DNA of 64,000 nt from assembly GCF_963678635.1 (NCBI RefSeq), contig NC_087066.1:59352312-59416311 (forward strand), written 5' to 3'. Position 1 is the stretch's first letter; each line of letters begins with the position of its first letter. This document shows, in pieces, positions 35,101-49,900 of this stretch. Both the position numbers and the translations under genes were made by a program. Below the pieces are notes generated by a model. The model ran no database searches. It saw only the letters and a list, made by a program, of their open reading frames with translations, and was not told the origin of the DNA. The DNA comes from Symsagittifera roscoffensis (Eukaryota > Xenacoelomorpha > Acoela > Convolutidae).

Positions 35101-38100
35101 ATTTTTTCGCGATTTGACTTTCGTTTTCTTTTTAAGTTCCATTAAAAGGAAAACAAACTCGCTTTCGAACAGCGAAAGTGTAAAAGTCACGAAAAACGTG
35201 ATCGTTTTCTAGTTTCGAAAGTAGTATTTAATTTTCAGATTTTCCAGCGAAATAAAAACGTTACTTACTCTGATCCAGTTTTTTTTTCAAATTGGTTTAA
35301 TTTTATCGAAAATGTGCCAAAAAACAAATTGTTACAAAAACTCATAAGGGCATTCATTTTTTTGTTCTTTGAAATTTGCGTTCATTTGAAATTTGCGTTC
35401 ACTCTTAAGTTCGCGTTCATTGAGTCTTTTTCAACTGACTGTAGGCTATGTTTTGGTGTAAAAGGTTTCGGCCTATATCATTTTGACTTAGTCGCCTTAT
35501 ATTGCTTCATTCGACGGGTGAAGACGTTTGTTGGCGTGTCTGTGGAGGAGGGCTTGAAAACTTCAAGTTCCAAATTGTTTCAAGTATTTGAACTATGTTT
35601 TTGTCTCAAGCGTCGACCGAAATTTTATCGGCCTAGTTACCGCTGCGTGATTTTTGTTGCGATGCTTCTTTAGCACTGGCAATTATCTTTCGTGTAATGA
35701 TTTCCTCAAAATGATTTTTCTTCTAGACCAATTTTTTTAGTAGATCTAGTAGTTTAAACGTTTTTATTACTCGTGCGGCTTTTGTCTCATTTTTGTCGGC
35801 TAGTTGTGTATCTCAAGTGGTGCGAAGCTCTGATTAGCTTCTGTGTTAAGTTTGTGGAAGTTTTTGTAAAGCGAGCATCTATATTGGTCTTTCTCTAACC
35901 TGTTGAGGTACTAGTCTGTTTCAGACAGTATAGTCTGTATTAAGTCTGTAAGAAACAATAGAGAAGACCCGAATTTCAAAATGACTAAATCTTCCTCTCC
36001 CTCCTGCCGTTTGTCTGGACTGCGTTTTTATCTCGATTTTTGGTATAATGGAACGATGAAATTTTCACCCAAAAGAAAATGAAGGACTTCATTCATATCC
36101 TCCACTCACGGAATGCAACTTTCTCAAAACCAATGAGTAAACGATTCAATTCTGACATGCAATGTGTAAATCTTATTCCGCCTGCAATTTTACTCTAGTA
36201 TTCGTGTACTTCACGTCGACTCTTGATAAACGGTAGGTAACTGTCAAAAACTCAGAAAAAATGTCTTATGTCCCATGACGGTTTATGCTATTTGGTACTT
36301 AGCGAACCTTGTACTTCTCATTTAGTTACCATTTTTTTGAAGAAATTTTGTTCTACTCCCGAAGAGTTTCTATACACCTGAACTTTTGAGAATTGATTTA
36401 TTGAGTCTTTCAATTTGAAAGTGTATAAGTTATAGAATGATTTCAAGAGAGACAAACAAAAGCTTATTTTTCGTCTTTCCTTTTGCGAAAAATTTTTCGT
36501 CTTGTTTAGGCTTTGAATTCTTTTTCCCTCCGAGTTTTTATCTTAGTTTTACTGCTTCTATTTTGTCAAAGAGAAAATTAAAAACTGAATGCATATCATG
36601 CATTTTCATGTGCTTTTTAAATACATGAAAAGTCGTGGGAAAAAAATAAATTTTTGCTATGAAAATGTTTGAGCATTTGTTCTAGCTAGAGCTTCCACAA
36701 TCGTTTTTTGAGTTAAGGTTATACAAAAAATGAGAAGCGCATACGTTGCAGCTATTCGCATAGCTTCATTTAATGGCTGCAAAATGATTTACTTTTGTGC
36801 TTGTTACTGTTTTTCACGCAATGTAGGCTATGCAGTAAGGTCAGTGTGAACATTTTGTAGGAATCCTTTTGACACCAAGCGAGCTTCACTGGTGGACCAA
36901 GTGACGAAAATGAGGAACAATTTCAGCAACCTCTCCTTCTGGGGCAAACCCTTCTATGACATGGGTTAGTAATTAGCTACATAATATACCCATAAGTATA
37001 ATGTAAACAATGAATAGAAAACGACACTTTATTGAAGTTGGTCAGTGAAACTAAAGACGATACTTTTTTTACCAAAAGTTTCACATGTTTATCCTCAGAC
37101 ATAAAGTTCAGCGATAAGTTTTATGTCTAAGAATATGTAAGTTTGTTCAATCTCTCTTTCTTGGGTTAGAGGTGTTTTAAAACTTTTGTTTTGACCTTTC
37201 ACTTTGATTTCTTTCTTCTTTTTGAAGTTTCTTATCTACGGAGACGCTCTTCAATAACAAAAACGGAAATGGCGCTTGAGTTTTAGTTTCAACAGGGGAT
37301 TTTCTCTAATCTGCTCATTAGAAAAAAAATTTAGATTAAGTTTTCATGATATTGCATGAGCTTTACTACAATATAATTTCAGAAAAACAAGTGTTCTTCT
37401 TGAAACTCTGTGGTTTTCGGTTTTCTTGTTCATCAACACTTAATCCATGTTATGTAATGTTGACAGTTCAGGGTGAAAATTCGGGTGTTTGTAATTTTTG
37501 GTTGCTTAAACACTGTATATGGTCGCCAGTATTGTCTGAAAACATGATATTGAGCTTAATAAACAAGCAAGCTTGCGAGCGTAGTATTATACAATCAGAA
37601 ACTTTTTCCCAGAGCAAGTCGAACATTTAAGTGCAAAGTTTATGCGTAAATCATTGTATAGCATATGGTCTAGCTATATCAGCTTTTTTAAAGCTCATTT
37701 TTTTGCTGCCTGGTATCAAAAGTAAATAGCACATGCGTTAAAAGAGCTTTGATCAAGTCGTATGGCTAAATGAAATGGTTAAGACATGAGACTCTTGATC
37801 AGGGTGTCTTCATTTGACTCCCGTAGTCTTTTTTTCCTTTTCAAGTTTCGACATGAATAACTCCAGTCTTCAATTGGTTGCATGCTACTTACAAATCAAA
37901 CAACTCCTCGCATTGGAAAAAGTGTTTTGTTGTGTTTAGGTGTTTTTGCGCACATGGTCATTACGGGGGACTGCGCAGTTGGTCTCATTGCATTTGAGAT
38001 CAAAATAACTCGAAAATCAACATATTCAATGATGCTTGGAAAATATTTGTTTGGAAATGGATGGTAGATTTCTGTGGTATATAGTTGAGTGTGTAAAAAC

Positions 38101-41100
38101 TAGTCTCATAATTGTTAATATTTGTGGTTAACAATACCACTATTTCAAAAGCATCGCGTGTAAGGGATAATAATATCTCACTTATCGACCTTGCTGAGTT
38201 TCAAAACATATAGTAGTCTAAGTTGAAAGGCAGTTCGTATGAACTAAGATAACTTATTTTGTTTTTTGAAATTCAACAAAGGTCGATACGTGAGATTTTA
38301 TTATACCTTACACGCGATGCTTTTGGATTATTAGTATTGCTAACCACAAATATTAACAATTGTGAGACTAGTTTTTACACACTCAACTATGTACCACTGA
38401 AATCTGCCATCCATTTCCAAACAAATTTTTTCCAAGCATCATTGAATATGTTGATTTTAGAGTTGTTTTGATCTCGTATGCAATGAGACCAACTGGGCAG
38501 TCCCCCGTAATGAGAACAAATAAGTTATGTTAGTTCATACGAATTGCTATTTAACTTAGACTACTATATGTTTTATGTAACAATATTTTCTTGTCAGCCA
38601 AAACTTGATATCAGTCAAACTGAGACAAAAAATAGTTGAGTTTACCCTGATTAAAATTATGGATATCTTTTTTTATCAATTTGAGTGATGTCTGTTTTTA
38701 ACTTGCAAGAAATTTAATTTTCATGAATTATATTTTGGTCTCTCATAAAAGGCAAGTCGTAACAACCAACATAAAATAATTGGTTGTTTTAAACTCAGCA
38801 ATGGTTGATGAGTGAGATATTTTTATCCGTACAAGCGATGGTTTTGAGATAATGGTATAATTAACCCACAATGGGCAGCAAAGTCATGAAGTTTTAGATG
38901 ACTCGTCTTGCTTAAAAAATTTGTATTGCCGTCTCCAAGTATAAACTTCCATTTTTGAAGCAAGCGCTTCAGAATTTTCACCATTTTAATCGTAAAAAGT
39001 TATGGAGAGGTGTTTCTTCAGCATTTTCTGCACCTTATGATCAGTCAGAAATGTATGTAACATCCTTTTTGGGCTTATTGTTGAAATATTTATAAGTGCG
39101 CATGCTCCATATCGCACAAAAACTGTGCATCAGAAACTGAAAATCACTAACAAAAAACATGGGTTGATAAAGCCTCTGTGAATTTGCTTAAATATCAATT
39201 GAGTTATTTCAATATATGGAAAAACACTGGTTGTGAGGTAGCGCACAGAGAATCAAAAAGTTAAGAATTTTGGTCAACCGAGAATTAGCAATTGCATTAA
39301 AAAATTCTCACCTCGAAATCTTTCCGTAGCTTTCCAACAGTGTAGAATAATGGGATTTTCTAAACAAAAAAACTAGGGAAAAGGTAAAATAAATTCATAA
39401 TAATAACCAAAATTGATTTAAAAAATAGCAAAAGTCAAATGTTGCTACTGAAACAGCATATCATATGAATCATTTCGTTTCAACATTAGGACTTTTTAGT
39501 GTTGATTGTATACCATAAAAGCCAAAAGAAAGTTAATGTGCAGTGTTCAACTTTCGCTGCGCCACAAGAAAAGAAATTTACGTGCTAATAGATAAATTAC
39601 CGTTTAAAAATTCTCTATGGGAATACTAGCTTTCTGCCACCAACAAGGAAAACTTGCTATCGGAACGCTCGTAAATTTCGCATTGAAAGAAGCATATATA
39701 ACTTTTGTTCAAAAACAGTAAAACACAGGTTGCATCAAACTACAGGCCAATGAATTTTCGATTGCTAGCTTTCGAAACAAATTATGAAATTTCTCAAGCG
39801 AACTTCGCTTTCAATCATCTACACATTCGGATTGTAGGAGAACACATCTGCGACAGTTGCAGTTATCACTTTTACTGAAATAATTTGTGAAAACATGGAT
39901 CAATCGGGAAAAAAAAACACTTTTTTTCTACATCTCGCTAAATTTTCAATTCACTTAATCATGGATTTTTTTTTCAATAAAATTGAAGTATGGTTTTTCT
40001 CATAATTCGTCAAATCCTGGAAGATTTTAAGAGACCGGAAGAAAAGTGTAAAACTCAAAATCTTTGATCTACTCAATCATGGCATACCACAAGGTACTGT
40101 TTTGGGACCATAGGTTTTCATTCTTTATGTAACTGATTTAACAACAAAATCAACAAAAACATGAATTTAGTGCCCATTGCTAATGATACAAGTATCTTAT
40201 TCACAGTACACTCAATTTTTGACCCAAGAACAATCATACTGAAAACACTAGAGAAAGTACTTGAATGTTTAATTGAAAACAAACTTGTCCTTAATGTTAA
40301 TAAAAACAGATATGTTGTTCTTAGGTAAGATAATACATTGGAAAATTTTATGTAGACAATAAGTATATTTTCCGCTAAAGAACATGCGATGTATTTTGGA
40401 ACTTTAGTAGACGGAAATCTTAATTTTCATGTTAAACTTATTCAAGTAAATTGGCCGTTGCACTTTTATCAGTAATCTGCGTGCCACAATGTTTCATTAG
40501 AAACAAAATAATGCTTTTTAGATAAATAGTTTAGTCTCAATTGTTTATCAGCTTCGCTGTTGTTCAAACTCTATCCATGTCTCAAATAAACAGACTCAAC
40601 AGAAAAATTAACAGGAGAATCAAAATCTGCTATCTTCGCTGAAATTATGATCATGCACGAGATTTACATTTCAAGTCTGAGGTGTTACCAGCCTAACTAT
40701 TCATTGCTCCCTAATAGTTTGACTAGAAAGTTCGACGCGGCGAAAAAGTTTAAGAAAAACGAAATTAGTAGCGAATGTATCTATAACAGCACCTGTGAAA
40801 GTAAACGAAAGCACAAAACAAATAAAAATTATATTCCTAAAAACGAATGGGGGAACGTTTGTAATCAATCGAACAATTTAAACGTGAAGCTGAGAAACGT
40901 TAAATCAGAATAAACTTTGAACTTGTTTTTTTATAGATATAAACGACAAAAATCAATACTTTTGATAATTCATCTGGATGTTTTTTGTATAATGTTAGTA
41001 TCAATGTATTCATTTTTATCTTAGTCATAATTGTATATTTACATGCCGGTGTAATGGCTGATTTTTGACATATTATGATAATTTCATTTAGTAGCAGCCT

Positions 41101-44100
41101 TTATGTTTTACCCTGTGGTTATTTTGAATTTACATGTTTGTGAGAAAAGTTGTGCCTTAGCATCAACTCCACCATCTCTCCCAGTGAAATTTTTAAGATT
41201 TTCTTCCTGAATCTAAAGCTACAAAAACACAACAAAAAGCATTATTTAAAATGAGAAAGTGGCTGATTAGCTGGTAGCAAGCAATCGCTTGACGGGTTGA
41301 AATTTCTTCTACTTTCCTAGGAATTGATTATTTTTATTTTGATTTTTTGGACGATATTTGTTTTTAGGCAAACATTATCCAGTTTTTGCGTCCGAATTTT
41401 TTCCTGCGACACTCAAGTATAAAAGCAATTCCATCTTCTTCCTCATTAAAAAACGAACAATAATGCTCGAATCGGGGCGGAGCCCGGAGTGTTTCTGGCA
41501 GCTTTTCCCCGTCTCGATGATCAAGTTTTGGACAAAAAATGATGTGTGTTCAAAAAATAGGAAAACGTTTTTTTTTATTGTCATTTTGTTTTTCATATTA
41601 ACGAGACTATTTTATTTCGTGCCAAGGTAATAATATAAACAAAGTGCTTGCCTCATTTCGAGTTGGAAGGAGTTTACTCGTCGTTTAAAAATTTAGTTTT
41701 TAATTGGCCAAACTGGCATTTTTCATGAAACGTACTTTTTGGTCTGACTTTCGAAGAAAGTGACGGAATCTTTGTGCGCGGGGGTGGTTTTTTTTATCCT
41801 GACAAATTTTGACTTTTTAACAAGCAATTTTCGAGCTCCAATTTAAATTTTAAAAGATATTTTCACATGTGTTTATGTGAAGTTATAAGGGCTTAAAGTT
41901 ATGAGGGTTTAAAGTTATGGGGATTTGAAGTTATGGGGATTTGAAGATTGCTGACTTGGCAAATTTGGGACAATTAACCGCGATATAATTCTTGATATTA
42001 ACGCGTAAGCGTAGATTAAATCCGTCTTCGAAATTATTCTAATTTTAGTTGATGCATGCTATTTGGACTATTTTAATACTTTTGCTTTATGTGAAATCAA
42101 AAACTTCGTACTTCTAAAAATAACGTGTGAGAATAATTGAAAAAAATCTCAAAAAAGTTGATATTTGAAAATTTCATCAATTCAATTTTTAAGCCGACAA
42201 TTTTCCATAGGCTTCAAAACTAGTCGAAACTTCCAGGGTTTGCCCTGGTGCGAGCAGTCTTGTTTCAGATTTGAGCTCAGTATAAAAGTTTGAGCGCTAA
42301 AAATTGATAGTTTACAATTCGAAGTTTGAAAAAAGCACCACGAACGCAATGTTTGCCACTTTTCTTCGAAAATCGGACGGAGCAAAAAACGGCAAGTTGC
42401 GCCCTTTTAAAATGGATCATCTCAATAAATGTAGTGCCAATACCCGAAATATTTGGGGTAAATTCGTAGATCACAAGTCTAGACTTCGTGTCAACGTTAA
42501 AGTGGCTAATTCATTGAGTGATAAGTGTTATTTAATGGCAGCTTGAACAAGCATATTGCTTAACTGAGGTATGAATATTTCGCCGAATTTTGGTTTACGT
42601 ATAAGAGTCGATGATCGTAGCTCAGATTTATATCGGTCGCGATAATTTTTTTTTTTCAGGAAAAGTCTCAAAACTTCTTCAGGCTCAAACTTTCTTTTTC
42701 GCGGTTTGAAATTTGATTTCTTTAAAAGTCAGTTCAAATGTGTTAAAAGGAAGGCAAACTCCACTATCTAACAGCGAAATTCTAGCGGTCACGAAAACGT
42801 GATTGTTTTCTTGTTTCGAAAGTGGTATGTAATTCCCAGATGTCTCAGCGAAATATAAATTTTGATTATTTATCCAGTTTTCTCAAATTGGGTTAATTTT
42901 TATCATAAATTGTTGTAGAATTTCAAAGAGCTTTAGCGGCATCTATTTTTGCTTTGAAATTCAAAAAACAAGTCATTATGTTTTTCCTGTTTACTTGTGT
43001 TCATTCACTCTTCCAACTGTCTGTTGGCTATGTTATAAATTTTCCGCTGCGCTAACTGAACTGCATTTGTAGGCATATTTGGCTTCCATTGTTTGATTTT
43101 AAATCAGCTTTCTACTAATTAACGGATTACTTCAATTGAATCCATATGTGGTTATAAGTTGCGCTAAAAGAGAAAAAAAATTTTTTTTAATTATGAGCAA
43201 GAAATCTAGTGTTTTTCTTTATTTCAGTAAAACTTCAACAGAACATTGGCTACATTTATAACGATCAATTTTTTGTCTTTACCAATCTTTTGTGGTTGGG
43301 GGACAATTAGCAACAAGCGATGATTTTTCTTGGCTCTCGTTCATACAAAAACAACGAATCGTCGCTTGACAAAAACTGTTGCTTAATTATGTTTTTTTTG
43401 AAGTCACCTTTTGAAAGATATGCTAGACTCGTCGTATGTTCAGTTTTATCTGCTGGTTATTTTAGTGGACAAGCACAGTATCTTGATCAGTGCGATGGGA
43501 AACTACCAGGATTTCGTGAACAACCGAGTTCCCCCTCTGAGGGAGTTGGAACCCCACCCCTGCCCGGCAGCACGCCCTTTGGAAACCCATACAAGCTTGC
43601 TGGTGGCGACAGAGACAAGGTAACAACATCAGTCGAAATATATGAAATACATATTTTGATGAGGAACGGATACTATTAAGAGTCGATGAACTTAGTTCAG
43701 AGTCTTATATAGGTCGTGATTTTTTTTCGGTTTTATTTTTTTTCAGGAATTTTTTGTTTTTGAAAGCCTAATTTTTGCACTTTATTTCCTTGTTTTTTGA
43801 AGTTTCGCATTTTCTCACTTGTGTTCCAGAAGTGCAAATTCAGATGTTCAACGCGAGTCTATTTAATTTTGATTGGCTTTTTTACCTCTTGCTAATTTTT
43901 GTTACAATGCTAATTTTTGCTGTTTTTCTTTCAAATCTATCTATAAAGCAAAAGCAAAAGACATGTTTTCATGGGACTCAATGGTTAAGATGCGGCTATA
44001 AATTGATATCCGTAAAGGTTTCCAAAATTTTCCAGGTCAATGCTTTAGACAAGATTCAACTTTGAGACTAGACAACACCCTGCCGTTTTTTGTCCTAGGG

Positions 44101-46869
44101 TTTTTGTGAAAATTTTCATTTCTGAGACTAGCGATTTGAAAACAACGATCTTCTTTTTTTTTGTTTTAAAATAGTTAAAACCTAGCTTGAAAGCTTTCTA
44201 TTTTTTGAAAAACGAGCTTTTCGAATGAAATGAGGAAATTGAGCTTGAATTTCAAACTTGAAATTGAAACAACTTTACTCTCTGAATTAACTTGAAATAT
44301 TTTTAAGTTTCATCACTTGTTGACATTGCTTAGAAAAAATTTTGTGAAAAGATTCGTGCTATTAAATAACTTGAAAATCGCTTGGAACTGCTTATAAATA
44401 GGCGATCGATTTGCGCTATAAAGTATCATAAAAATCTCGCTTGATAATCTCGTTCAGATGTTTTTTGCTATCCGATTTGCGCTTTGAACATGTTCGAATA
44501 CTTTGAGTTTCGTAACATGCGCTTGATAATCTCGCTTAGATGTTTTTTAAAATCCGGTTTGCGCTTTGAACATATTCAAAATCTTTGAAAGTTTCATCTC
44601 TCAATATGCTCGCATGATAACTCAAAAATTTGCAAACCGTTTTGTGGTTTGAAATAATTTTCTGATTTCAAAATTCCATCGCTTGATGATATAGATTAGA
44701 AAAATGCTTTTTTTGCGATCCAAATCTTGCTTCGAATTAACCGAAACTTGTTGACTTTTTTTGCTCCATGAGTTTGCTTAGAAAAACTTTTTTTGAACAG
44801 AATTGTGCTGTGAATTAACATGAAATTAAGTTTCATTGCTTGAGAATTTGCATAAAATATACGAGTGAATTCATACGATGAAAAATATTGAATTAATTTA
44901 TATTCTGATTAATTTACTCAAAAAACTTCAGTTTTTGCGCACAAATTCGCTTTGTCAGGTTAGTTGAAATCATTTTAAAGTTTCCTTGCTCAGCTAGCCC
45001 GCTTATGAAGTCATTGAAGTTATTCGAACCCATTTGCGCTATGAAGTAAAATGAGAAAAAAGTTTCGTTGCTTGATAATTTCTTTAGAAATTTTTTTGCG
45101 AACGGATTTATGCTCTAAAGTAATCGAAGTATCATCACTTGATAAGGTCGATTAAATTTCCAATTTTATGAGCAAAAAGTTTCGTTGCTTGATAATTTGT
45201 TTAGAAATTTTTTTTGCGAACGGATTTATGCTATAAAGTAATCGAAGTATCATCGCTTGATAAGGTTGATTAAATTTCCAATTTTTCGAGCACCTGTTCG
45301 CTTAAATTAAGTTCTATAAAAACATTAAGTTTTTCGAAATTTCTTTGCTTGATGGTTGTGCTTAATAACTGACTTTCTGAGAACCATTTTGCCCTATGAA
45401 TTAACAAAATCTTTACAATTTTTTAACAATTACTTAATGTCTATTCCAAAGCAATCCAGCTTTAGAAGATTTCATCGCTTGATGAGCTTGCTTGGAAAAA
45501 CAATTTTTCGCGAGCTGGTTCAGGCTATCATTTAATTTGAATTAAAGTTTCATTAATCGATGCGCTCGCTGAGAAAAATTAAATTTTTTGCGAACGCATT
45601 CAAGCTATAAAATAAGTTGAAATAATTGACCAACCTTGATAAATTTGACCAAAAAACCAGTGCTAGAACGTAAAGTATAATTTCTTTGCCCTATTTTTCA
45701 TTCAAAGGATTTGCATGATTTTTTTGCGAACCGCGTCACTTCTCGCTATCTCAAAACTGTATTTATTTCAAGTTTTCCTGGATCAGGAAAGTATTAATTT
45801 AGTTCAAATCAGTTCGTGCTATGGAGTAACTTAAAAAAATCATCGCTTCAGTAATCTAATTTTTTGCGAAACAGTTAATGCTGACGAAGAACCCCAAAAG
45901 AATTTGAAGTATCATTGGTTGATAAATTCATTAAAAATCTCCAATTTCGGTACTAATAAAGTTTTTCAAGTTTTAGTGGGACGATTTGCTCTCTGAAATA
46001 ACCAGAAACCCTTCAATATTTTCATCGGTTGATGAGTTTGCTCAAATAGTCTTCATTTTACAAAGGGATTCGCGCTATCAACACTCTTGGAAATCTAATA
46101 TGTTCTATCGCTCGAGCTTTACTAGAAAAAGTTTCAAAATTTTGTCAGCCGTTTTGCACTATTAAAAACGTAAAATTTTTCAAACTCATTGCTTAATAAG
46201 CTTGGTGNNNNNNNNNNNNNNNNNNNNNNNNNNNNNNNNNNNNNNNNNNNNNNNNNNNNNNNNNNNNNNNNNNNNNNNNNNNNNNNNNNNNNNNNNNNNN
46301 NNNNNNNNNNNNNNNNNNNNNNNNNNNNNNNNNNNNNNNNNNNNNNNNNNNNNNNNNNNNNNNNNNNNNNNNNNNNNNNNNNNNNNNNNNNNNNNNNNNN
46401 NNNNNNNAGCTTGGTGAGAAAAACTGAATTTTATGACAGCCCATTCTTGCTATGAGTTTTTGGAAGATCGCTCACTCTAAAGAAGTCTATTTTTGCCCTT
46501 ATGTAGAGGAAAACATTTAGCTATTAGAATTTTATCCGGATTTACATTATATTAATTCGGAAATCCGCTCATTATTTTTTTCCTAAAACTTCATTTGACA
46601 CCATGAAATTTTTTATGGAATTAGTTTTTTTTTCTTAGTTATTCTGAGTTATTTTTTTTCTTTTGGTAGCTTCATGCCATTCTCTGCGTTTTAGCCCTTG
46701 CCAAGCGCTTACAATTCACAGTTCGGCCTCGTAATGAAAATTTTTGTTTTCATTTGTTAATGGGAAGGTAGGCCTGCTATTGAACAGCTAAAATGTGAAA
46801 AGTTGTGAATCACTTCTAGTTTAGGAATTGGATATGTACAAAATGAAAATTGCCAATCAATCTATCTTT

Positions 46870-46945
<76 letters not shown>

Positions 46946-49900
46946 AAGTGCAGGCTTCACTATCTCGCCACATTTAAGCTTTTTCAACGTATTATTTTTG
47001 CAAGTTTAACGAAAGAGTTTTTTCACGCTTAAGCTTTATCGTATTTTGCAATGGTTGAGAATTTTTTTTGATTTTTCTGTTGGATTTCAGTAGTTATTTC
47101 ACCGAGTTTAAAAACAGCAGCCCAATAGTGGGATGCTGTCAGGGTTCCCACAAGGGTGGCAAACTTGGCCTCCAATTATGAATGACCTAATCAGGCTTGG
47201 ATCTGGGAATTTCTCGGGGGTGTGGATGGGGGTTGGCGGATTTTCAAAAAAATTTGAAAAGTTTGTCCCCTTTTTTTTAGGTCGAACAAATTGATTTTCT
47301 GATAAACCCTATAAAGACTCCATTTTGACCTAATTTTCTGCGCCGCTGGCAAATTCAAAAGATGCCAGAAAATTTTAGGGTCAGTCAGCCAAAAATGGAT
47401 ATCTCCTTTGGGTCGGCAGGGGGTCGAATCCGCTACTGACCGTAATCCTTTTAGTGTACGAGATACGACCTTTTTTGTGATTTAAAAATTTTCTAAAAAC
47501 TTAATTAATACTTGGGGGCTATAGAGTAGTCTCAGGGGTTGCGAATCTCGCCTCCAAATTTTTCCAGAGGACCTTAAAGTTTTCGAGATATGACGCTTTT
47601 ATGATTTTTCAAAATTGGAATTTAAAAAAAAAATTATTAAGTTTAAAATTACCAAACCTGTAATTGGCTGCTGTCAGAGTACACTAAATGGCAGCAGATC
47701 TAGTTTCCAATATGTGCGGTTTTTTATGAGTAATCGAAAATTTGAACCACCAGAGATTAATTAAAATTAATGTGTGAAGCATTCCGTTTTTTCAAATAAA
47801 AAACCCGTTAGCAGTGAATTATTGCGCATCTTAAAACATTTCAATTGGGATTGAGGTGAGTCAATTGGTCCAAATTTTGCTTTAAAAGACGTTTTGTATA
47901 TGTAGTTTTTTGAACTTGAGATTGTGGCAGGGAAAAGTATATGTATTTTTCAAAATTGAAATTGAGCCAAGCTGACCAGATCAGTTGAAAGACAGTCAGA
48001 ACAAACATGATACGCGCAAATTTGTCTTTATATATGGACTATTGTTTAGAACTTTTTTCTCAAAATAATCAGGGAGCGGAAAAAAGGTAAATATATTTTG
48101 CTTTTAAATATTTTGCTTGTGAATATATTTTATACTTTTTTCGGTTCATACTGAAGTTTAAAAAGTAAGCGACGAATCTAGATTTCGAAAAAACCTTCGA
48201 AGTTGTAGCTATGAATTTGCAGAAGTCATTTTGTTTTTATGAAGCATTTTAAGGTCAAATTTTCATAAGGAAAATCAATTCGCAAACAGCGTGGCATTGG
48301 ATGCTTTTCTAAGAAATTGAATTTAAAAAAAATTGACAACTGTCAGATTGTTTTAGTGAGAAGAGGGCGAAGTTATTGTTATTGATTTTATAAAATCTAA
48401 ATTTAAGCGAGCGCTAACCGAGAGAAAACTTCCTAAAGTTTTTTGAGGCCCTAAATTTATTGTTTTCCGCATCCTGATATTAATGTATTGAGCGTTGGCA
48501 AAGCAGTAAGAACTTTCATCTTTCTTTGCAAATGGTTGTGTTTCGGGACCCTCCATATTCCATGATTGCTGTTAAGTAGCCGCTAGAAAAGAATTCCAAA
48601 TAATTCAACTGGAGTCAACTTCTGAACAGCTTATCTCGTCCTATGGTTCCTTTTATACTGAATGAAAAATTTGGTAGATGAGTATCTGACTAGGTTATTA
48701 CATTTTTCCCAGATGATGATTGACGAGACAGAAGATTTTGACGAGCACCAGGTCTCCGCCTCGTTGTCCAATCAGAGTTCTCCCTCTGCCGGAAGTGGCC
48801 TCGGGGGCTCCTCCCTCTCAGCACCAGGTGGAAAACGCCAATCACCCATGTCTCCAGTCCTTTACAGACCTGGAAAACGCATTAGACCTCCCAGTCTGCC
48901 CCCATCTGCGTTCGAAGGAGGATCAGCAGCACCTATCACGAACGGAAAATGTGAGTCAAAAACCTAGGACTTGAAAAAATTGGTTAATCTTCATGCGAAC
49001 TTGTGACAGGAATCGGACAACACGGAAGAATTGAAAGCTAGGTTATCCAATCAGAAATCTGATGGAAATTGTGACAAATTAGTCAGAATTTGACTAAAGT
49101 GTTTTAATTGGTTACATTTTCTGTCATTGTGAAGTGAAACCAAAATACGCAAAATACCAATTTTTGAACGCTGTTTTAGCGGCGTTCAATGATAAATAAA
49201 ATTAACTATCCTATCCTGTCTCTGATCTGGAGGAAAATGTTTGTTTCCAGCAAAACTTAAATCAAAAGACAAGAAGCCAGGCAGTTTGAGAGCAGCCTTC
49301 AGAAACCAGGAGCGAAAGGAGCGGACTGCTAATGGAGGATTTAGACAGCCAAAGTCTACAACTGCCGCAGTGTTGTCCCCAACTGAAGTTGACGAGTTAA
49401 AGAACGGGGAGGCATTGTTTGATGAAGAAGTTTGGAAAAAGAGAACGGATGATTTGGTCCACGCTATTTGTAGAGTAATCCGCTATCCCTCTTCTGAAGG
49501 TAAGCAGCACTTTGAGTCTCACAACACAGAGTTTCTCTTATCTGGTGCAGCGAATCAAACATATTGTAGCAGAAATATCCAACCTGTGCTTATTTTTTCA
49601 GAGTTTTTTCTGTGACACGATGGGAAATCGCTTATGATTAGTTTTGAATACTGTGATAACTGAGTTTTGAGTAGCAAAATTTGGCGACTTGATAATAAAG
49701 TTTCTATTTTTTATTTGATATTTTTGAACACTAACTACGTTATTTCATGCTTGCGAGTCAGTGTTCCTGTCTTCCAAAAATTATGTTTACTTTTTCAATA
49801 CTTAATTGGTTTCTTTTTCAGTTGATCTCACGGCTGATAGCATGTGCAATAACCTCACTGGTCCCGTCAACTACCAAATTAGCGTGATCAAGTTTTTGAC

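Larger units (their letters stand above)
34042..36860 (+). other. INTS6 intron 11 (2.8 kb)
   Basis: It contains a family J copy interrupted by a fold-back element. The stretches 34042-34495 and 35445-36860 show nothing recognisable. Confidence 0.6.
36965..43465 (+). other. INTS6 intron 12 (6.5 kb)
   Basis: It contains a large inverted repeat, a LINE relic, and family H and J copies. Stretches 36965-37950, 38880-40055 and 40920-41730 show nothing recognisable. A tRNA-like AATGGTTAAGACATGAGACT lies near 37773 without a cloverleaf. Confidence 0.6.
43620..48712 (+). other. INTS6 intron 13 (5.1 kb)
   Basis: It contains a partial family J copy (about 43675-43760), a degenerate tandem array, a scaffold gap, a microsatellite and a satellite-like block. 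The stretches 43761-44285 and 47761-48712 show nothing recognisable. Confidence 0.6.

Noticed and set aside
37770-37830. tRNA gene
   Set aside because: Only a D-arm-like AATGGTTAAG word and a possible anticodon arm are present; there is no acceptor stem and no good B box.
43406-43465. Plus-strand coding continuing upstream of exon 13
   Set aside because: The frame is open but unrelated to INTS6; conservation starts just after the TTTTAG acceptor and phase fits that border.
44285-46490. CRISPR-like array
   Set aside because: The units are 85-110 bp, drift continuously and have no constant repeat with unique spacers; the context is eukaryotic.
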